Origin: FEB-25 sp963822175
GTDB taxonomy: Bacteria > Chloroflexota > Anaerolineae > Anaerolineales > UBA4823
Assembly (NCBI GenBank): GCA_963822175.1
Contig: CAWGGJ010000008.1
Span: 868,001-932,000 of the forward strand
DNA length: 64,000 nt
Direction of reading: 5' to 3'
Every line of letters starts with the position of its first letter. The stretch's first letter is position 1. Positions 29,613 to 39,800 of this stretch are shown in pieces. Made by a program: the position numbers and the translations under genes. A model generated the notes under the pieces. It saw only the letters and a program-made list of their open reading frames with translations, had not been told where the DNA came from and ran no database searches.

Positions 29613-29933
29613 TTATTGAAATCTATAATGATGGAACTTGACTGCAACCCTGTAAGTTCCATCTGGATGTGGTTCAGTTCGTACTACAATTCCATTTGTT
29701 GATAATTTGGGTGAGTCCTCATTTACTAACGAATTGCAAAGAGTAATAGTTACATTTATCTGTGATCCATTCTCTACATAACGGTTCGCTATAGTAAGCA
29801 AACCAGTAGCACTTAAATTACAGAGCTTTACATGATCATAATATTTTGTTCCGTCAACATCAATACCTTCAATAATTGCGGGGTAATCGCAACTGACTCT
29901 TGGTTTTGCACGCCTGTCCGTTGTAGTGTACAT
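29365..29933. repeat. Segmental repeat, copy 2 (PilZ cassette, diverged)
   Basis: Begins with GCTCCGCCATACCGACAA, a near copy of the motif at 24753 and 31600, and ends with the PilZ gene. The bases before the motif (CCAGAATTTA) are shared with copy 3 only. Outside the motif and the coding part the sequence has diverged strongly. Confidence 0.7.
29613..29933 (-). CDS. PilZ-domain protein, copy 2
   Basis: A 106-residue protein, MYTTTDRRAKPRVSCDYPAI at the start, with the RRxxxR motif of c-di-GMP-binding PilZ domains, then VKLCNLSATGLLTIANRYVE (NxSxxG, with Asn where most have Asp) and VVRTEPHPDGTYRVAVKFHH at the end. It is complete and aligned end to end with copy 1 at 24990-25310, sharing roughly 60 percent of residues by eye. 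It sits alone between non-coding stretches. Differences at solvent-facing positions but full retention of motifs suggest that it is still functional. Partner unknown. Confidence 0.8.
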   Translation of the reverse strand: MYTTTDRRAKPRVSCDYPAIIEGIDVDGTKYYDHVKLCNLSATGLLTIANRYVENGSQINVTITLCNSLVNEDSPKLSTNGIVVRTEPHPDGTYRVAVKFHHYRFQ

Positions 29934-30230
29934 ATAGATCCTTAGCCCTTTTTATCAGCGATAACTGCAAAGAATGTACCTTAGGTTGAACATTCTTATA
30001 TTTTTATTAATAATATTAGAAAATCATTAATTGTGCATCGTCATATTAGCTAAAGATTGATATGCTAATAAGCCTATTTAAAGGCAAGTATTAGCAAACA
30101 CAATCATGCTATACAATTAACACAAATGTGCCTTGGGTGAGGATTGATATGATAAACTACGTAGGAATAGATTTTTTTTCCGGGGAATTAGAAATTTATT
30201 TTTATTTGCATGACAAAGGAAATGTTTCAG

Positions 30231-30911
30231 TTATATATTAGTTGGATTTACCAAATCATTCCGGTGGGCAAATACTAATAATTCCAACCGGTCAGTTACC
30301 CCCAGTTTGCTATATATTGAGGTTAGGTGGTGGCGTACTGTCGTCTCACTGATACACAATTGAGATGAAATTTTCATATTTTTATAACCTAGCCCAATTA
30401 ATTGAATAATCTGTTTTTCACGTTCACTAAGTTGAGCAATACTATCCTTTTCTGGATCTATAGGTGTCTGATTTCGGGAACGGCGGTTAAGTACGTTAGC
30501 AATCATCGATCTTTCGAGCCAGACCTCACCAGCGTGTACTTTCTGGATTGATTTTATTAGAGTTTCTGGCGGTTGGGTCTTGAAAACAACCCCCATCACC
30601 CCATCTTCAACGGCTTTTTGAAGCACCTGGGAATCACTTATACCTGTAACTAATATAAACCGAGATCGTTCAGAAACTTTTACTAAACATGGGACAATCT
30701 CGAATTCTGATTGGCCAACAAGGTTCAACTCGAGCAGGGTAACATCGGGATTTAGGGTACCTAAAATTTCAAGCCCTTCGCTTAGATTCCCTGTTTCTCC
30801 GACTATTTCCATGCCTGGTTGACTTTTAATTAATAGGTGTATACCAGCCCTGACAAGAGCATGGTTATCAAGTATGGCAATCCGAATGGGGTCTCGATTT
30901 ACGTTAGGCAT
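30231..30911 (-). CDS. NarL/FixJ-type response regulator with Glu at the phosphorylation site
   Basis: The ATG at 30911 is used; a TTG at 30947 is in frame. The receiver domain covers about residues 9-125 and ends with the conserved Lys (GVVFKTQ, residue 111). The acidic pocket reads ILDNH at 14-16 instead of the usual Asp-Asp, and the acceptor site reads PDVTLLELNL with Glu61 in place of Asp. The C-terminal LuxR-type DNA-binding helix-turn-helix is normal (LSEREKQIIQLIGLGYKNMK, then SETTVRHHLTSIYSKLGV). A receiver with Glu at this position is often constitutively active or phosphate-independent. No kinase gene is adjacent. Targets unknown; the PilZ gene and polysaccharide genes are nearest. 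Confidence 0.85.
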   Translation of the reverse strand: MPNVNRDPIRIAILDNHALVRAGIHLLIKSQPGMEIVGETGNLSEGLEILGTLNPDVTLLELNLVGQSEFEIVPCLVKVSERSRFILVTGISDSQVLQKAVEDGVMGVVFKTQPPETLIKSIQKVHAGEVWLERSMIANVLNRRSRNQTPIDPEKDSIAQLSEREKQIIQLIGLGYKNMKISSQLCISETTVRHHLTSIYSKLGVTDRLELLVFAHRNDLVNPTNI

Positions 30912-30947
30912 TTTGTTGGAATTATTAACACCCAAAATTTTTTTCAA

Positions 30948-31599
30948 CCAATATTCTACTGATAATAATGGGACTCATTCGTTCCTAAATCGCAATTTCT
31001 ACATAGAATGAATATATTTGTTTGGGCAATTACTCTAAATTAATATATCAAAAGCTACATCATCTGTCAATAAGGACAATCAACTCACCGGGTGGGCACT
31101 AATTGATTCTACTTATAATTGCGTTTCACAATTATCTATATTCCCTATGAAGAAATGTTGGTGTACAGGAATTAGGTTGATATCCAGAGTTACTAATCTA
31201 ATCAATAGTGATATGCTCCCCATTTGGATGGGGCTGTGGTTGCGATTCCTTCTTCAACCCAGTCGCAATGGTTTGTGTCAGTATGGTTGTTGGAAATGAT
31301 GGACACCTAGGACTTAATCACCCCATATATTGTGATAGCAAAGGCTGAGTTCCGATGGTTTAGTTTTTATCCTAACACCAATCCTTTTCGATTTCTATAT
31401 TTACAGGCGCACAGGCTTCTGACTGCTATGACGACCTTTATGGTCAGTACTTAAATTAGTATTTGGGTACAAAAAAATTTTTATATATCAACACTTAAAA
31501 TTTGGATGTCTATTGATGGTTGTATCTGTAAAATTTAGATCTGGGTTATATCTCTTAAATCTCCACTCCAAATGATTCTCAGACCAGAATTTAAAAAAA
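30948..31599. other. Intergenic, no gene seen
   Basis: About 650 bases. It contains a small hairpin CCCCAT-TTGG-ATGGGG at 31218-31233 and a 16-base stretch TTCCTTCTTCAACCCA at 31246-31261 that is also found at 28356-28371 just before the arm repeats. This suggests a second, decayed copy of that region. No coding frame is convincing. Confidence 0.45.
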
Positions 31600-32115
31600 G
31601 CTCCGCCATTCCGACATAAGTCACTTAATCGGATGATGATTAGCAATTAGGCACAGTGGAAATTCCCCCTGATCGGGATACATTCCTGAAATTCTATAAA
31701 ATCAGCTTAAGTGTTGCAAATCCGGAATAGCACAATACTAAATAAAAACAAAATCTGCGATTCCTTTAATTAATTACTGAAAATTATATATCGTCTTATT
31801 CCCAAAGTCGTTTCAATTCACCTTACATAATTGATAATTTATAAAAATCGATATTGTCAAATTTTCCAGCGATCACACACCTACTATCTGTTTGTGGTCC
31901 AGTCTTAATAGCAATTCCATTCGTTGCTCGCTTGGATACATCTATATTGGTTAACGAATTGGATAGATAAACTATTACAGACAGCTTCGATCCATTTTCA
32001 AGATAATTATTGACTACCAGATATAACACACCACAGTTAAATTCACCAATTTGGCATGATCAGTATGCTTTGCCCCATTAGCATCTGTACACTCAATAAT
32101 TGCAGGGTAATCGCA
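31600..32115. repeat. Segmental repeat, copy 3 (PilZ cassette)
   Basis: Direct repeat of 24753-25270 with about three quarters of bases shared by eye over 500 bases, including GCTCCGCCATTCCGACATAA at the left end. The homology stops near 32115, inside the PilZ frame, and the upstream part of the gene is replaced by unrelated sequence. Confidence 0.85.
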
Positions 32116-32244
32116 TTTAATATATTTATTGGAATTAAACCCATAATCTGGTAGAGAATGGTATATTATTGGAAATGCATGGTATTGGGCATTTGATAAT
32201 GAAAATACAATTTCGACATTGATTTTCATATGTAATATATTCAT
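31823..32244 (-). pseudogene. PilZ-domain gene, copy 3, broken
   Basis: The C-terminal half (ENGSKLSVIVYLSNSLTNID and GIAIKTGPQTDSRCVIAGKF) and the middle (KCDYPAIIECTDANGAKHTD, HAKLVNL) match copies 1 and 2, but lie in two frames with a break near 32025. The N-terminal RRxxxR motif is missing: residues before KCDYPAI are unrelated to the family. Loss of the motif, a frame break and no ribosome binding site make this non-functional. It sits directly before gnd. Confidence 0.8.
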
Positions 32245-32279
32245 AAGATATATCGAATCTCTGATCTATTGAGGTAAAT

Positions 32280-33746
32280 ATGAATAAGGCAGACATAGGA
32301 TTAATTGGCCTGGCGGTGATGGGACAGAACCTGGTGTTGAACATGAATGATCATGGGTTCAGAGTGGCGGTTTTTAATCGGACCGTATCAAAAGTGGACG
32401 ACTTCTTAAACGGTAGTGCAAAAAATTCTCGTATCATCGGCATGCACTCGCTTGAAGAACTGATCAGCAGCCTCATCAAGCCAAGGCGGGTAATGATGAT
32501 GGTTCAGGCTGGTAAACCCGTGGACGACTTCATCAACATGCTTATTCAATTATTGGAGCCTGGAGACATCATCATTGACGGTGGAAATTCGAATTACAAT
32601 GATACTATTCGCCGATGTGAATTTGTTGAATTGAAAGGGTTACTCTTTGTTGGCACAGGAGTATCTGGAGGGGAGGAAGGTGCACGACATGGTCCATCTA
32701 TTATGCCAGGTGGCTCGCCTGCAGCCTGGCAACATATAAAACCAATTTTCCAGGCTATAGCAGCCAAGGTCACGCGCTCCGATGGTGGCGAGGATGCATG
32801 CTGTGATTGGGTTGGTGAAACCGGCTCAGGACATTATGTCAAGATGGTGCACAATGGCATTGAATATGGTGATATGCAGCTCATCGGTGAAGCCTACCAG
32901 CTTTTGAAGGATGGTTTGGGATTATCAGCCGATGAAATGTACGAAATTTTTGGTCGATGGAACAACGGAGTTCTAGAGTCGTACCTGGTTGAAATCACAC
33001 GTGATATCCTGAGATTTAAAGACCACGACGGGAAACCCCTATTAGATAATATCCTGGATGTGGCTGAGCAAAAAGGAACTGGAAAATGGACTGGTATCTC
33101 AGCATTAGAAATGGGCGTTCCGCTGACCATGGTGGCTGAGGCGGTGTTTGCACGTGCTCTTTCTGCATTGAAAGATGAAAGAACCAATGCTGCTAAAGTA
33201 TTATCGGGACCATCTCCACGAATAAAGGTTAATCCCGATGCATTCATCCAGGATCTAGAGCAGGCTGTTTATGCTTCAAAAATTATGTCGTATACCCAGG
33301 GATATATGCTCTTTAAAGCTGCGGCCAAAGAATATGGCTGGAACTTGAATTATGGTGGAATCGCGCTGATGTGGCGTGGCGGGTGCATCATTCGGTCAGC
33401 GTTTTTAGAGAAAATAAAAGATGCATTTGACCAGAACCCCTCTCTTGAAAACCTTTTACTAGCTCCTTATTTCTCGGATCAAGTTTTGTCCGCCCAGGAA
33501 GGCTGGCGTAATGTAGTTGCGAGAGCAGTAGAAGCTGGAATACCGGTGCCGGCTATGTCAAGCGCGTTGTCATTCTTTGATGGATACCGTACTGAGTCCC
33601 TGCCCGCCAATTTACTACAGGCACAACGCGATTATTTTGGTGCCCACACCTATCAGCGAGTTGATCGACCCCGGGGAGAATATTTCCACACCAATTGGTC
33701 AGGGCATGGAGGTGATGTGACATCAACCGTGTGGAAGAAGGGTTAG
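32280..33746 (+). CDS. gnd: 6-phosphogluconate dehydrogenase (decarboxylating)
   Basis: Oxidises 6-phosphogluconate to ribulose 5-phosphate and CO2, making NADPH in the oxidative pentose phosphate pathway. The N-terminal IGLIGLAVMGQNLVLNMNDH carries the nucleotide-binding GxAxMG form, followed by FNRTVSKVDDF. IIDGGNSNYNDT and FVGTGVSGGEEGARHGPSIM are substrate loop motifs, and HYVKMVHNGIEYGDMQLI contains the catalytic Lys of the family. The C-terminal helical domain is complete (RGGCIIRSAFLEKIKDAFDQ, then ANLLQAQRDYFGAHTYQR). Length 488 residues, typical. GAGG is placed six bases before the ATG. It is the first intact housekeeping gene after the disordered region. Confidence 0.95.
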   Translation: MNKADIGLIGLAVMGQNLVLNMNDHGFRVAVFNRTVSKVDDFLNGSAKNSRIIGMHSLEELISSLIKPRRVMMMVQAGKPVDDFINMLIQLLEPGDIIIDGGNSNYNDTIRRCEFVELKGLLFVGTGVSGGEEGARHGPSIMPGGSPAAWQHIKPIFQAIAAKVTRSDGGEDACCDWVGETGSGHYVKMVHNGIEYGDMQLIGEAYQLLKDGLGLSADEMYEIFGRWNNGVLESYLVEITRDILRFKDHDGKPLLDNILDVAEQKGTGKWTGISALEMGVPLTMVAEAVFARALSALKDERTNAAKVLSGPSPRIKVNPDAFIQDLEQAVYASKIMSYTQGYMLFKAAAKEYGWNLNYGGIALMWRGGCIIRSAFLEKIKDAFDQNPSLENLLLAPYFSDQVLSAQEGWRNVVARAVEAGIPVPAMSSALSFFDGYRTESLPANLLQAQRDYFGAHTYQRVDRPRGEYFHTNWSGHGGDVTSTVWKKG

Positions 33747-33867
33747 CTTTACGAATTTATTCTTACTCACTGACAATATTGTCCGGAAGCGGGCAGTTGG
33801 TTTTTCAACAGAAGCACCTTCGAGAAAAATATTACTGCCATCTCCATAATCGTTAATTGCGTTAACC

Positions 33868-34095
33868 AGGACTAATTGGATCAATACTGGGAGTGGCCCT
33901 TTGGAAGGTAAGTAGAAGGGTCAGTGTGGTTGGCTTACTGCTATATTTGGCGTTTCTTGGTAAATTATCCCAACGATTTTAGGGATCATGATGAGCGACT
34001 AGGACGAAAAGAAAGTCGCCAGGGTAACCAGTGCTATGCTACAGATGCGAAAATTGGAGATAGATAATCTCATTGATGCGTACGAACAAGGCTAA
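33868..34095 (+). pseudogene. PhnB-like/VOC family C-terminal fragment with nonsense codons
   Basis: Read in one frame ending at TAA 34093, the sequence gives KGQCGWLTAIFGVSW, stop, IIPTILGIMMSD, stop, DEKKVARVTSAMLQMRKLEI and DNLIDAYEQG. This is the C-terminal end of 3-demethylubiquinone-9 methyltransferase-like (PhnB/VOC) proteins, in which Gln follows SW and often precedes the acidic DEK. The stops at 33961 (TAA), 34000 (TAG) and 33913 (TAG) are best explained as C-to-T changes of Gln codons (for 33913 also Glu). No start of the gene is present. It is a dead remnant in the 600-base gap between gnd and the ATPase. Confidence 0.7.
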
Positions 34096-34306
34096 TCTAT
34101 GAATTGGATTTTATGATCTCTCAATCTAATATCAGATGAGAGTTGCTTAAAGAAGCTAATAACTCTTTATCTTTATCTATTATCCTCAATTTGCTGGTTC
34201 CTCGATGTAAAAATTCGACACTTTATATAAATATTTTCATTAGATTTAACAATTAGCGGATTGTTGATTCTGCTTACGTATATAGCTTATACGCTCCTGT
34301 TCATTG

Positions 34307-34312
34307 TATAAT
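34307..34312 (+). promoter_or_regulatory. Possible -10 element TATAAT for the AAA ATPase gene
   Basis: A consensus TATAAT lies 41 bases before the ATG at 34354, with the strong ribosome binding site AGGAGG at 34343-34348 in between. No clear -35 element is seen 17 bases upstream, so the promoter call rests on the -10 only. Confidence 0.4.
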
Positions 34313-34353
34313 GGCTATGGATGAGTTGTTGACAATCCACTTAGGAGGAAAAC

Positions 34354-35625
34354 ATGCCGGATAATGTGACGCTTGAGGAAATCCTTGCACAGCCAAATTC
34401 TGCTGAGGAACTTGAAATCCCACAGAATATCCTAATTGATATCATCCTGCGCCTCCTTTATACGGAAGGAAATGTCGATTTTCGCAGAATGTCACAGGTA
34501 ACGCGGGTACCAAATGCTTTGGAGCAATTCTTGGATTGGCTGCGTAAGGAGCATATGGTAGAAGTATCAAAATCCTCCGCTACGTATGGACCATACAACT
34601 ACGTATACAAACTAACCGGCTCAGGTGAGGATAGAGCCCGGGAAGCGATGGAGAGGTGCCAATATGTAGGTCCTGTACCAGTGCCGGTACGGCAATATAC
34701 GAAAGCAATAGAGCTTCAAACAACCGGTCCCCGCTTGGTAAAACCAGCACAGGTGAAAGAAGCATTGAAAGATTTGGTCCTACCTCACGATTTTCATCGG
34801 AAGATCGGACCGGCTGTTAACTCAGCTGCATCATTATTCCTCTACGGTCCCCCAGGAAATGGCAAGACGACCATTTCAATGCTTATCTCACAATTAATAA
34901 GCGGGACAGATCCCATCTGGTTGCCGCATGCAATCACAGCAGGTGGTCAAATCATCCAAATATATGATCGTCTTTTTCATCAGGAAATTGAGCGGGACCA
35001 AAAAGGACCGATCGATGGTCGTTGGGGACTATTCAAACGTCCAGCTGTGGTCGTTGGTGGTGAAATGAAAATTGAATCACTTGACCTGAGATTTGATCCC
35101 CTTGCTAAATTCTATGAGGCGCCCTTACAGTTAAAAGCAAACGGTGGGGTATTCTTAATTGATGATTTTGGCAGGCAACAGGCCAGCCCCGTTGATCTGC
35201 TCAACCGGTGGATCATGCCCCTCGAAAACGGTGTGGATTTCTTAAGACTGCGCACAGGACAGACAATTGTCATCCCGTTTCGAGCGTTATTAATCTTTTG
35301 CACCAACCTGGATCCGTTTAATCTTGCTGACGAAGCCTTTTTCCGTCGCATTCAAATGAAGGTGGGGATATTCAACCCTGATGAATCAAGTTATAAACAA
35401 ATTTTCCAGCGGGTTTGTAATCAGACCAGTGTTTCTTATGACGAAAGCAGCTATGAGTATTTAATTGAAAAGTGGTATCGAAATGACCATAGGCAATTCC
35501 AGGCTGTGCATCCGAGGGATCTCCTGACAATTGTTCTTGCACTATGCAATTACGAAAACCGAATAATTCGATTAACACCAGCGCTGATTGATGAAGCCTG
35601 TGAGATCTATTTTGTAAAGCATTGA
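34354..35625 (+). CDS. AAA-family ATPase with N-terminal winged-helix-like domain
   Basis: A 423-residue cytoplasmic protein. Residues 1-100 form a helical region with LRLLYTEGNVDFRRMSQVTR and WLRKEHMVEVSKSSATYG, resembling a winged helix. The ATPase core has Walker A LYGPPGNGKTTISMLISQ (about residue 165), Walker B GGVFLIDDFGR, sensor 1 LLIFCTNLDPF and an arginine finger candidate at FFRRIQMKVG. This type occurs in Chloroflexota, often near pilus or secretion genes, but its role is unknown to me. The AGGAGG at 34343 gives strong initiation. It is followed after 15 bases by the dehydrogenase gene, so the two may share a transcript. Confidence 0.8.
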   Translation: MPDNVTLEEILAQPNSAEELEIPQNILIDIILRLLYTEGNVDFRRMSQVTRVPNALEQFLDWLRKEHMVEVSKSSATYGPYNYVYKLTGSGEDRAREAMERCQYVGPVPVPVRQYTKAIELQTTGPRLVKPAQVKEALKDLVLPHDFHRKIGPAVNSAASLFLYGPPGNGKTTISMLISQLISGTDPIWLPHAITAGGQIIQIYDRLFHQEIERDQKGPIDGRWGLFKRPAVVVGGEMKIESLDLRFDPLAKFYEAPLQLKANGGVFLIDDFGRQQASPVDLLNRWIMPLENGVDFLRLRTGQTIVIPFRALLIFCTNLDPFNLADEAFFRRIQMKVGIFNPDESSYKQIFQRVCNQTSVSYDESSYEYLIEKWYRNDHRQFQAVHPRDLLTIVLALCNYENRIIRLTPALIDEACEIYFVKH

Positions 35626-35640
35626 ATCATCACCAGGAAA

Positions 35641-36603
35641 ATGAAAAACAAGGAAACGAGTATTACCTACAAACTCCTTATAATATCCAAAGACTACGAG
35701 ATATATCAGCAATTAATTGAGCAAAACCACTTGCCAGGATTATCAATCCAGGCGGTCAGTGATTCAGCCATGGCTGTTGAACTTGGGTCAGGATGTGATC
35801 TGGTATTTGGAGAACCATCCCTGGTTTGCCAGGTGATCAACGACCTGCCTGATGTTACCTGGGTACAAAGCACATGGGCTGGCGTAGAACCTCTTTTCTC
35901 ACCCGGTTTAAGGCATGATTACTTGCTCACCAATGCCCGCAATGTATATGGCAGGATGATGTCAGAGTATGTTTTTGGATACATTTTACTTATTGAGCGC
36001 AGGATTATTCACCGCTGGCAATCTCAGCTCGATAGAACCTGGGATGAAACTTCCAATACCACGTTAGTGGGCAAGCGAATCGGGCTGATGGGTGTCGGAA
36101 CGATCGGCTCACATCTGGCAAGCACCGCTCATCACTTTGGTATGCAGGTTTGTGGATACACTCGGCAAAGTGAAACCTGTCCAGATGTGGATGAATATTT
36201 CCATGAAGATAGAATGGTTGAATTTGCTAAGGGGTTAGATTATGTGGTGTGCACTTTGCCGGGTACTCCATCTACAATGGGAATTATTAATGGTAGCTTT
36301 CTATCGTCGCTTCCTATCACGGCGTGGTTGATAAATATTGGCAGAGGAAGTATAGTGAATGAACATGACCTGGAGGATGCATTAAATTGCGGATCGATCG
36401 CTGGAGCCGTACTGGATGTTTTTATGGTAGAACCTCTACCCGTAAACCATCCACTCTGGACTACTCCTAATACATTTATTACCTGTCATACAGCTGCAAA
36501 AAATTTTCCACCCGATATTGCATCATTATTCATTGAGAACTATAAACTTTTGATCGATGGAAAGCCATTATTATATCAAGTTGATTTTGAGCAACGTTAC
36601 TGA
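35641..36603 (+). CDS. D-isomer-specific 2-hydroxyacid dehydrogenase (GhrA-like)
   Basis: A 320-residue NAD(P)-dependent enzyme. The central GLMGVGTIGSHLASTAHHFG is the Rossmann loop, VVCTLPGTPSTMGII the cofactor-binding strand, LINIGRGSIVNEHDLEDAL carries the active-site Arg, LDVFMVEPLPVNHPLW the Glu and ITCHTAAKNFP the His. The latter has CHTAA where relatives read PHIAA. Length and order fit glyoxylate/hydroxypyruvate reductases of the GhrA type, which would be consistent with the serine/glycine enzymes encoded next. The exact substrate is not fixed by sequence. It follows the ATPase gene closely. Confidence 0.83.
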   Translation: MKNKETSITYKLLIISKDYEIYQQLIEQNHLPGLSIQAVSDSAMAVELGSGCDLVFGEPSLVCQVINDLPDVTWVQSTWAGVEPLFSPGLRHDYLLTNARNVYGRMMSEYVFGYILLIERRIIHRWQSQLDRTWDETSNTTLVGKRIGLMGVGTIGSHLASTAHHFGMQVCGYTRQSETCPDVDEYFHEDRMVEFAKGLDYVVCTLPGTPSTMGIINGSFLSSLPITAWLINIGRGSIVNEHDLEDALNCGSIAGAVLDVFMVEPLPVNHPLWTTPNTFITCHTAAKNFPPDIASLFIENYKLLIDGKPLLYQVDFEQRY

Positions 36604-36736
36604 TTACCAGATTTTGCTTGAGATTTTATTTAGGAAATCACGAAAGTATGTGTAATATAATCAATCCAAAATAATTCAATATTTACCAGGTTCATCTACC
36701 AACAATGCGTGCACCATCAAAAAAACCAGTGAATAC

Positions 36737-36765
36737 TTGACCCAACCACACCAAACGACTACAAT
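36737..36765 (+). promoter_or_regulatory. Sigma-70-like promoter for the GlyA-GcvT fusion gene
   Basis: TTGACC at 36737-36742 and TACAAT at 36760-36765 are separated by exactly 17 bases, 45 bases before the ATG at 36810. No glycine-riboswitch-like sequence lies between it and the gene, in contrast to the gcvH operon. Confidence 0.6.
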
Positions 36766-36809
36766 TAAATTGTCTGGCAATACAATCACTATGCACCCAG
36801 GAGACAAGA

Positions 36810-39800
36810 ATGGAAGATTATTTATTTCGCGGAAATCTGGCTGAGCTGGATCCCGCCATCTATGAGTTAACTCAATTAGAAGCCGAGCGGCAGTATCGAA
36901 AACTAATCCTGATCCCAAGTGAAAGTCAGGCACCCATGGCGGTGCGCGAAGCATTGTCTTCTGCGTTCCAAAATATCTATGCCGAAGGCTATCCACGTGA
37001 AGAGACGCGTTGGATGAGTGAAAATGAAATCCTGGATTTTCCTGATCGGTTAGTAAATTTTCGCCGCTATTCAGATAAACGCTATTACAAGGGTGTGGAA
37101 TATGCAGATACGATTGAAGAGCTTGCCCGACGCCGATGTGCTGAGCTTTTTGCAAATAACCTGATTGGTGCAGATGATATTTATGTAAATGTACAGCCTT
37201 TGTCGGGAGCACCAGCCAACAATGCGGTATACCATGCTCTCGTCGAGCCAGGTTCAACGATCATGGGTATGGACCTGCTTCACGGCGGCCACCTGACACA
37301 TGGCTCACCGGTTAATCGTTCGGGTAAATTCTACAACGCAGTCCATTATTCTGTAGATCCCCAGACCGAGCGTATTAATTATGATACGGTGGAAGAACTT
37401 GCTCGAGAAAATAAACCAAAGTTTATCATTGCAGGTTATTCATCCTATCCATGGGCAGTTGATTGGGCACGTTTTCGCCAGATCGCTGATGCTGTGGGCG
37501 CATACCTGTTCGCTGATATTGCCCATATTGCGGGAATGGTTGCTGCTGGTGCATACCCTTCACCTGTCGGATATGCAGATATTGTCACTTTTACCACCCA
37601 TAAATCATTATGCGGTCCACGGGGAGCATGCATCCTGACTTTCGATGAGAAGATATCCCGGGATATTGACCGCGCTGTCTTCCCCGGAGAGCAAGGCGGA
37701 CCCCATGTTAATTCTTATGCAGGGATGGCTGTTGCATTCAAAGTAGCGAAGACCGAGAAATTCCAACAGCTTCAACATCAGGTAATTAAGAACTGTGCAG
37801 TTTTTACTGAGTATTTACAACAAAGGGGCTTAAAAATTGCCTATGGTGGCACTAATACGCACCTGATGAACCTTGCGTGCAATACGATCGTTGGAACTGA
37901 CGGTACTGGATTATCAGGGGATATGGCCTCCCGTATCCTGGATATTGCTGGCATCGTGGTGAACCGGAATACCATTCCAGGAGATGAATCTGCAGCAGAT
38001 CCTTCAGGCATCCGTATGGGAACCCCGTGGGTAACCCAACGGGGATTCAAGGAGCCTGAGATGAAACAACTGGCAGATATCATCGCAGATATCTTGCTTT
38101 CAACGAAACCTCATGGGCGAATGGGTGCGAATGGTATTCTTCGCAGAGCAAAGGTAGATTTTCGTACCCTTGAAGAGGCGAAAATAAGTGTACGGAATTT
38201 GGCAGAAAGTGCTGGCATCGATTTTAAAGCCAGCAAGCATGGTTACCCGCATTTTTATTACATTGACGATAAGCCAAATGGAAAAGAGTGGACAGTGCTT
38301 GAATTATCAGGGGAGCGGGTACGGTTATTCTTAAGCCAGGCATTGAGTAGCGATATAGAGGTATTAATGCCGGGTGAAAGCCAACCAACCCAACTTTTCA
38401 CACCAGATGGCACTGTAGATGGAACTTTGACCTGCACCGGAACCTACCAGTTCAGGTTGACAATTCCCACCAGTGTGTATGGGATCGTTACAGCCTGGTT
38501 ACGTGATCTTTCGGATGGTTACGTGGCATTTGATCAAGATGTCTTAAAGAAACTGCCCGGTTTAACCGTAATTCAAGTTTCGGATGCTGATCCAGTAAAG
38601 CCACTTATTGGAGATAAGATCGCACCAAAGCCCTACTTTATTGGCATGGATATTGGTGAGGGTGCCGCGCTACCAAAATTCAACTGGGAGGAAAATGATG
38701 CATCCCTGAAACGCACCCCGATATTCGATACACATAAGAAGCTGGGAGCAAAAATTATCACTTATGCAGGATGGGAGATGCCTGTCTGGTATACATCCGT
38801 GATGGAGGAACACCTTGCTGTAAGGCAGACTGCAGGCCTCTTTGATGTGGCTCATATGGGTGTTTTCCAGGTGGAAGGTCCGGATGGGCCCGCTTTCCTG
38901 GATAGTGTGGTGGCAAATGATGTGAGTTACCTTGCTGTGGGCGAGTCGTGCTATACCCATTTTCTAGATCCAGATGCCAATGTGATCGATGATTTGATCG
39001 TTTACAAACGGGGGGCTGAAAAAATGTTAATGGTGGTCAATGCAGCCAATGCGGATAAAGATTGGGCATGGTTGAATGCGGTAAAGGATGGCAAGGTACT
39101 GGTAGATAATAAGCGACCCTGGGCAAAGGTATTTGGCCGGAATGCGATTCTGCGCAATCTAAAAGACCCTAAAGAAGGAAGCGATATGCGTGTAGACATC
39201 GCAATACAGGGGCCAAGAGCCAGGCAAATCCTGATAGGCTTGGGTTGTGATGATGAAACCCGCTGTTGCGTGCGCTACCTCAAACGCACTAGAATCTGCG
39301 AAGTTTCCATGGGTGGTTTTGAGCTGATCATCTCACGGACTGGTTACACTGGCGAAAAGTTCTCTTACGAAATCTTTGTTCACCCAAGCCGAGCTGATGA
39401 TTTATTCAATGCACTTCTTGAAGTTGGAGAGCAATACGGCATCAAACCTTGTGGATTAGGTGCACGCGACTCTTTACGCACAGAAGCCGGTTTACCCCTC
39501 TATGGACATGAAATGGGAGGCGAGTTAAATTTAGGTCCCGCTGAGGCAGGCTTTGGTCAATATGTAAAAACCTACAAGCCATGGTTTGTGGGACGAGAAG
39601 CATTTATTGAGAAAGAAAAAATACGCAAGGGCGAGCTGGTCAGGTTCTGTTTTGATGAAAAAGGGGTCAGAATGGCTCATTTGGGCGATCCGGTAGTGGA
39701 TTGGCGTGGACGAGTGGTGGGTCATGTAACCAGCTGTGCTGTGGATAAAGACGGCTATCTGACCGGCCAGGCATATGTTGAATCTAAAATATCAGAGAAA

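Noticed and set aside
36604..36736. Region before the fusion gene checked for a glycine riboswitch
   Set aside because: The CACCGAAGG core and the CTCTCAGG segment are absent; a simple sigma-70-like promoter explains it.
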